64,000 bases of DNA, taken from NCBI GenBank assembly GCA_947454525.1, contig CANGJM010000006.1:1-64000 (forward strand), written 5' to 3'. Below, piece after piece: positions 61,942 through 64,000 of this stretch; positions within the stretch are counted from its first letter, which is position 1; each line of letters starts with the position of its first letter. The stretch is from Flavobacteriales bacterium. Its GTDB lineage: Bacteria; Bacteroidota; Bacteroidia; Flavobacteriales_D; Crocinitomicaceae. The notes beneath the pieces were generated by a model, which saw only the letters and a program-made list of their open reading frames with translations, had not been told where the DNA came from and ran no database searches. Position numbers and translations under genes: made by a program.

Positions 61942-64000
61942 TTAGTTTAAGTTGAAATATTGATTTGCTCTTTCCTTGTAATACAATCTAAGGGACGGAT
62001 CAGCGCTCTTCAATAATTCTATTTCCTTTAATTTGGTTTTGTTATACTCATCAAATCGGATTTTGTTACTTGAATCTACATCTTTTCCTGATTTAGATTC
62101 TCTTTTCTCTTCATAACCTCTTTCCATCATGGCTTTTTCACTTTCCAACAACCTTGTTAGAATTTCTTTTTGACGGTTAATTAGGTCTTTATTGATATTA
62201 CGGTTAATAATACTTTTCTCTTGTTCTTCTAGTTCTTTTATTAGGGGATTTAATTGATTACCCAATCCTTTACCATCTTTATTCATTTCATTTCTTAGCT
62301 GCTCTAAGCGTTGACGAATGGCTGTTTGTTCGGCTGCCATTTTTGCCATTTCTTTATTTCCTAATCCAAGCATGTTTTGACCTGAATTACCCGGACTCGA
62401 TCCTGGCTGACTACCTGGCTTATTTCCAGGTTTGTCTCCCGGCTTATCACCACCTGGATTCGGACCTTTTTGCATCTGCTCTAACTGCTTTTTAAGCATT
62501 TCTTTCATATCACCCGTCGACATTGATTGTCCTGGTTTAGGACGTCCTTTTCCAGGATTATTACAACTTCCTGATCCTGACATTTCAGACTGCATTTGAC
62601 TCTGCATGCTTTGTAATGCTTCATTTAATAACAAAGCTAAATTGTTATAAGAAGTCATTACCAACTGCTGGTGTTTATTTAAATCCTTTTTACGGTGATC
62701 ATCAATATCTTCGACCGAAAGACGTTGATTAGATTCAATTGCATTTAATTCTTTATCGATGAAAGAAGCTATTTTTGGTTGACGTTTCGCTAAAGCTAAT
62801 AAACTGTCCTTTACAATTTTTGTTTCGTCAATAATACGCTGTTGACGTCTACCTAACTTACGGTATAGAGGATCCAACGTTGTTACTTTAGAGAATTTAT
62901 TCATTAAAGCCTCTTGATCGAAACTTAACGTCATTAAACTTTCTAATATGTTACGAAGAGATTTCATGTCCTCTTCTTGTTCCTTTTTATTCGCTTGCTG
63001 TTGTTTGGCGTTTAATTGATTTGCCATCGAATTCATTCCTTCCGAAGCAGACTTTTGTTTTTCTCCAGCCTTTTTATCTTTCCCCTGTTCTAAAGATTCC
63101 TTTGCATCGTTTAGATCTTCACTTACTTGTTCTTCTAACTGATCTAGATCTCCCAAATCCATCGGTTTATCTAATTCCTTGTTTAATTCATCTAATTTTT
63201 GAAGGTCTTTTTTCAGTTCATCAAACTTCTTATTTAACTCCTCCTGCTTTTTAGCTAATTCCTCTTTGCTTAATTCTTCCTTATTTTGATCACGAAGTTC
63301 ATCTTGTTCTTTAGCTAAATCCTTTAATTCTTTCTCTACATCATCAATACGCTCGTTTAGCTGCATTTTCTTTAACATCTCAAGGCTTCTATCCAATTGC
63401 TTTTTCATATCCTCGCTGGATTGATTAAGCTCTTCCATTTTTTCCTTTACCTGTTCTTTATCGTTTTGTTGAAGTAGTTTTTCGAGATCCTCTAATAATT
63501 TCTTTAGTTCATCATCCATCAGTTCATCCAAGAGTTTTTCAATCATCTCCTGTTTCTCCATTAATTCTTTATCCATTGGAGAGAGTTGATTCTTCTCTTC
63601 CAAACTTTTATCCATTTCATTTTGGATTTTCTCTAATGATTCTAGTAGAGTGGATTGTTCTTCTTTTAGTTGCTGAACTTTATTCAATTTATTCCAATCA
63701 GAAGACTTGGAATTCATCGTCTCTTTTTTTAATTGAGTGATGTTTTTCTGAAACTCTTGCGTCTTTTTTAATAATTGATCTAAATCTTCCTTTGTTTTAT
63801 TTTGATCTTCTTGTCTGGAATCATTCAACTCTTCTAGCGTAGGAAGTTCATATGTAAACAATTGACTTTTAGCAGCTTTACTACCATTTACACCATCGTT
63901 ATCGTATACAACAAAATAATATTCAATTTTATCGTTCAATTGAACATCCTCTCTTTTAAAATCAACAGCAAACGTAAAATTCATTTGTGATCCAGCTACC
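61942..64000 (-). CDS. DUF4175-like coiled-coil membrane-associated protein (N-terminus beyond window)
   Basis: The frame is open to base 64000, giving 685 codons without the N-terminus. An Ig-like beta domain is at the visible start (NDKIEYYFVVYDNDGVNGSKAAKSQLFTYE). A very long Glu/Lys/Gln/Leu coiled coil follows (about residues 60-350 of the visible part), then a Gly/Pro/Asn-rich linker (PGKGRPKPGQS ... GGDKPGDKPGNKPGSQ) and a second helical part with KSIINRNINKDLINRQKEIL. This matches the C-terminal part of DUF4175 proteins as I remember them, which have N-terminal membrane helices. It precedes the RsbW-like gene by 24 bases. Function unknown. Confidence 0.8.
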   Translation of the reverse strand, partial: VAGSQMNFTFAVDFKREDVQLNDKIEYYFVVYDNDGVNGSKAAKSQLFTYELPTLEELNDSRQEDQNKTKEDLDQLLKKTQEFQKNITQLKKETMNSKSSDWNKLNKVQQLKEEQSTLLESLEKIQNEMDKSLEEKNQLSPMDKELMEKQEMIEKLLDELMDDELKKLLEDLEKLLQQNDKEQVKEKMEELNQSSEDMKKQLDRSLEMLKKMQLNERIDDVEKELKDLAKEQDELRDQNKEELSKEELAKKQEELNKKFDELKKDLQKLDELNKELDKPMDLGDLDQLEEQVSEDLNDAKESLEQGKDKKAGEKQKSASEGMNSMANQLNAKQQQANKKEQEEDMKSLRNILESLMTLSFDQEALMNKFSKVTTLDPLYRKLGRRQQRIIDETKIVKDSLLALAKRQPKIASFIDKELNAIESNQRLSVEDIDDHRKKDLNKHQQLVMTSYNNLALLLNEALQSMQSQMQSEMSGSGSCNNPGKGRPKPGQSMSTGDMKEMLKKQLEQMQKGPNPGGDKPGDKPGNKPGSQPGSSPGNSGQNMLGLGNKEMAKMAAEQTAIRQRLEQLRNEMNKDGKGLGNQLNPLIKELEEQEKSIINRNINKDLINRQKEILTRLLESEKAMMERGYEEKRESKSGKDVDSSNKIRFDEYNKTKLKEIELLKSADPSLRLYYKERANQYFNLN

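Overview
This is a low-GC chromosomal segment of a member of the Bacteroidota, most likely order Flavobacteriales. The evidence is SusC/SusD pairs, a type IX secretion (T9SS) C-terminal sorting domain, lipoproteins, the gene order DUF4175 / HATPase / ybeY / mnmG, a cyoE-coxIII-coxIII-coxIV-SCO-DUF420 cluster, a separate atpD-atpC unit, and repeated TAnnTTTG promoter elements typical of this phylum. A Crocinitomicaceae (Fluviicola-like) origin is a guess. I see no rRNA, tRNA, insertion sequence, prophage or CRISPR, and no gene-free stretch longer than 300 bases.

Layout. 1-7681 (minus) is the N-terminal 2,560 codons of a giant secreted adhesin-like protein that runs off the left edge. 7.8-14.0 kb holds an atypical SDR, a small membrane protein, a GT4 glycosyltransferase, an orphan histidine kinase, a crotonase and a flippase. 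dxs follows at 14.0-16.0 kb. 16.1-28.9 kb is a polysaccharide utilisation locus (PUL): a sugar MFS transporter, a Nudix-fold (NrtR/AraR-type) regulator, SusC, SusD, a PKD lipoprotein, GH16 and GH3 lipoproteins and a T9SS-exported protein with two glycan-binding-like modules. It looks built for beta-1,3-glucan (laminarin-like) capture and breakdown to glucose. 29.0-37.4 kb holds haem O synthase, cytochrome oxidase subunits and copper/assembly factors, then dCMP deaminase and a CtpA protease. 37.5-45.1 kb holds an ABC exporter with a cytoplasmic solute-binding-like protein, prs-rplY, a polyprenol-phosphate mannosyltransferase, dihydroorotase, a DUF4296 lipoprotein and murI. 45.2-54.1 kb (minus) holds uppS-bamA-ompH-ompH, atpD-atpC, a LolC/E-like permease with rbfA, and a GT2. 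54.2-64.0 kb holds an ABC exporter, desaturase, MmcQ/YjbR and S4 proteins, a 2-hydroxyacid dehydrogenase, and mnmG-ybeY-HATPase-DUF4175, with two perfect parS sites around the ybeY/mnmG junction.

Most notable signals: (i) three near-perfect copies plus one degenerate copy of a 21-bp palindrome, TTATTGT-N7-ACAATAA, before the MFS gene, on both sides of the regulator-susC gap and before the T9SS glycan-binding gene, next to a Nudix-type regulator whose hydrolase motif is degenerate. This defines a candidate local regulon. (ii) Six genes have TAnnTTTG exactly four bases before ATG, which predicts leaderless mRNAs. (iii) Twin parS sites lie 37 bp apart, one written into the ybeY coding sequence. 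(iv) Two adjacent CoxIII paralogues both carry large insertions at the same place, next to an SCO pair in which one member has lost its copper-ligand histidine.
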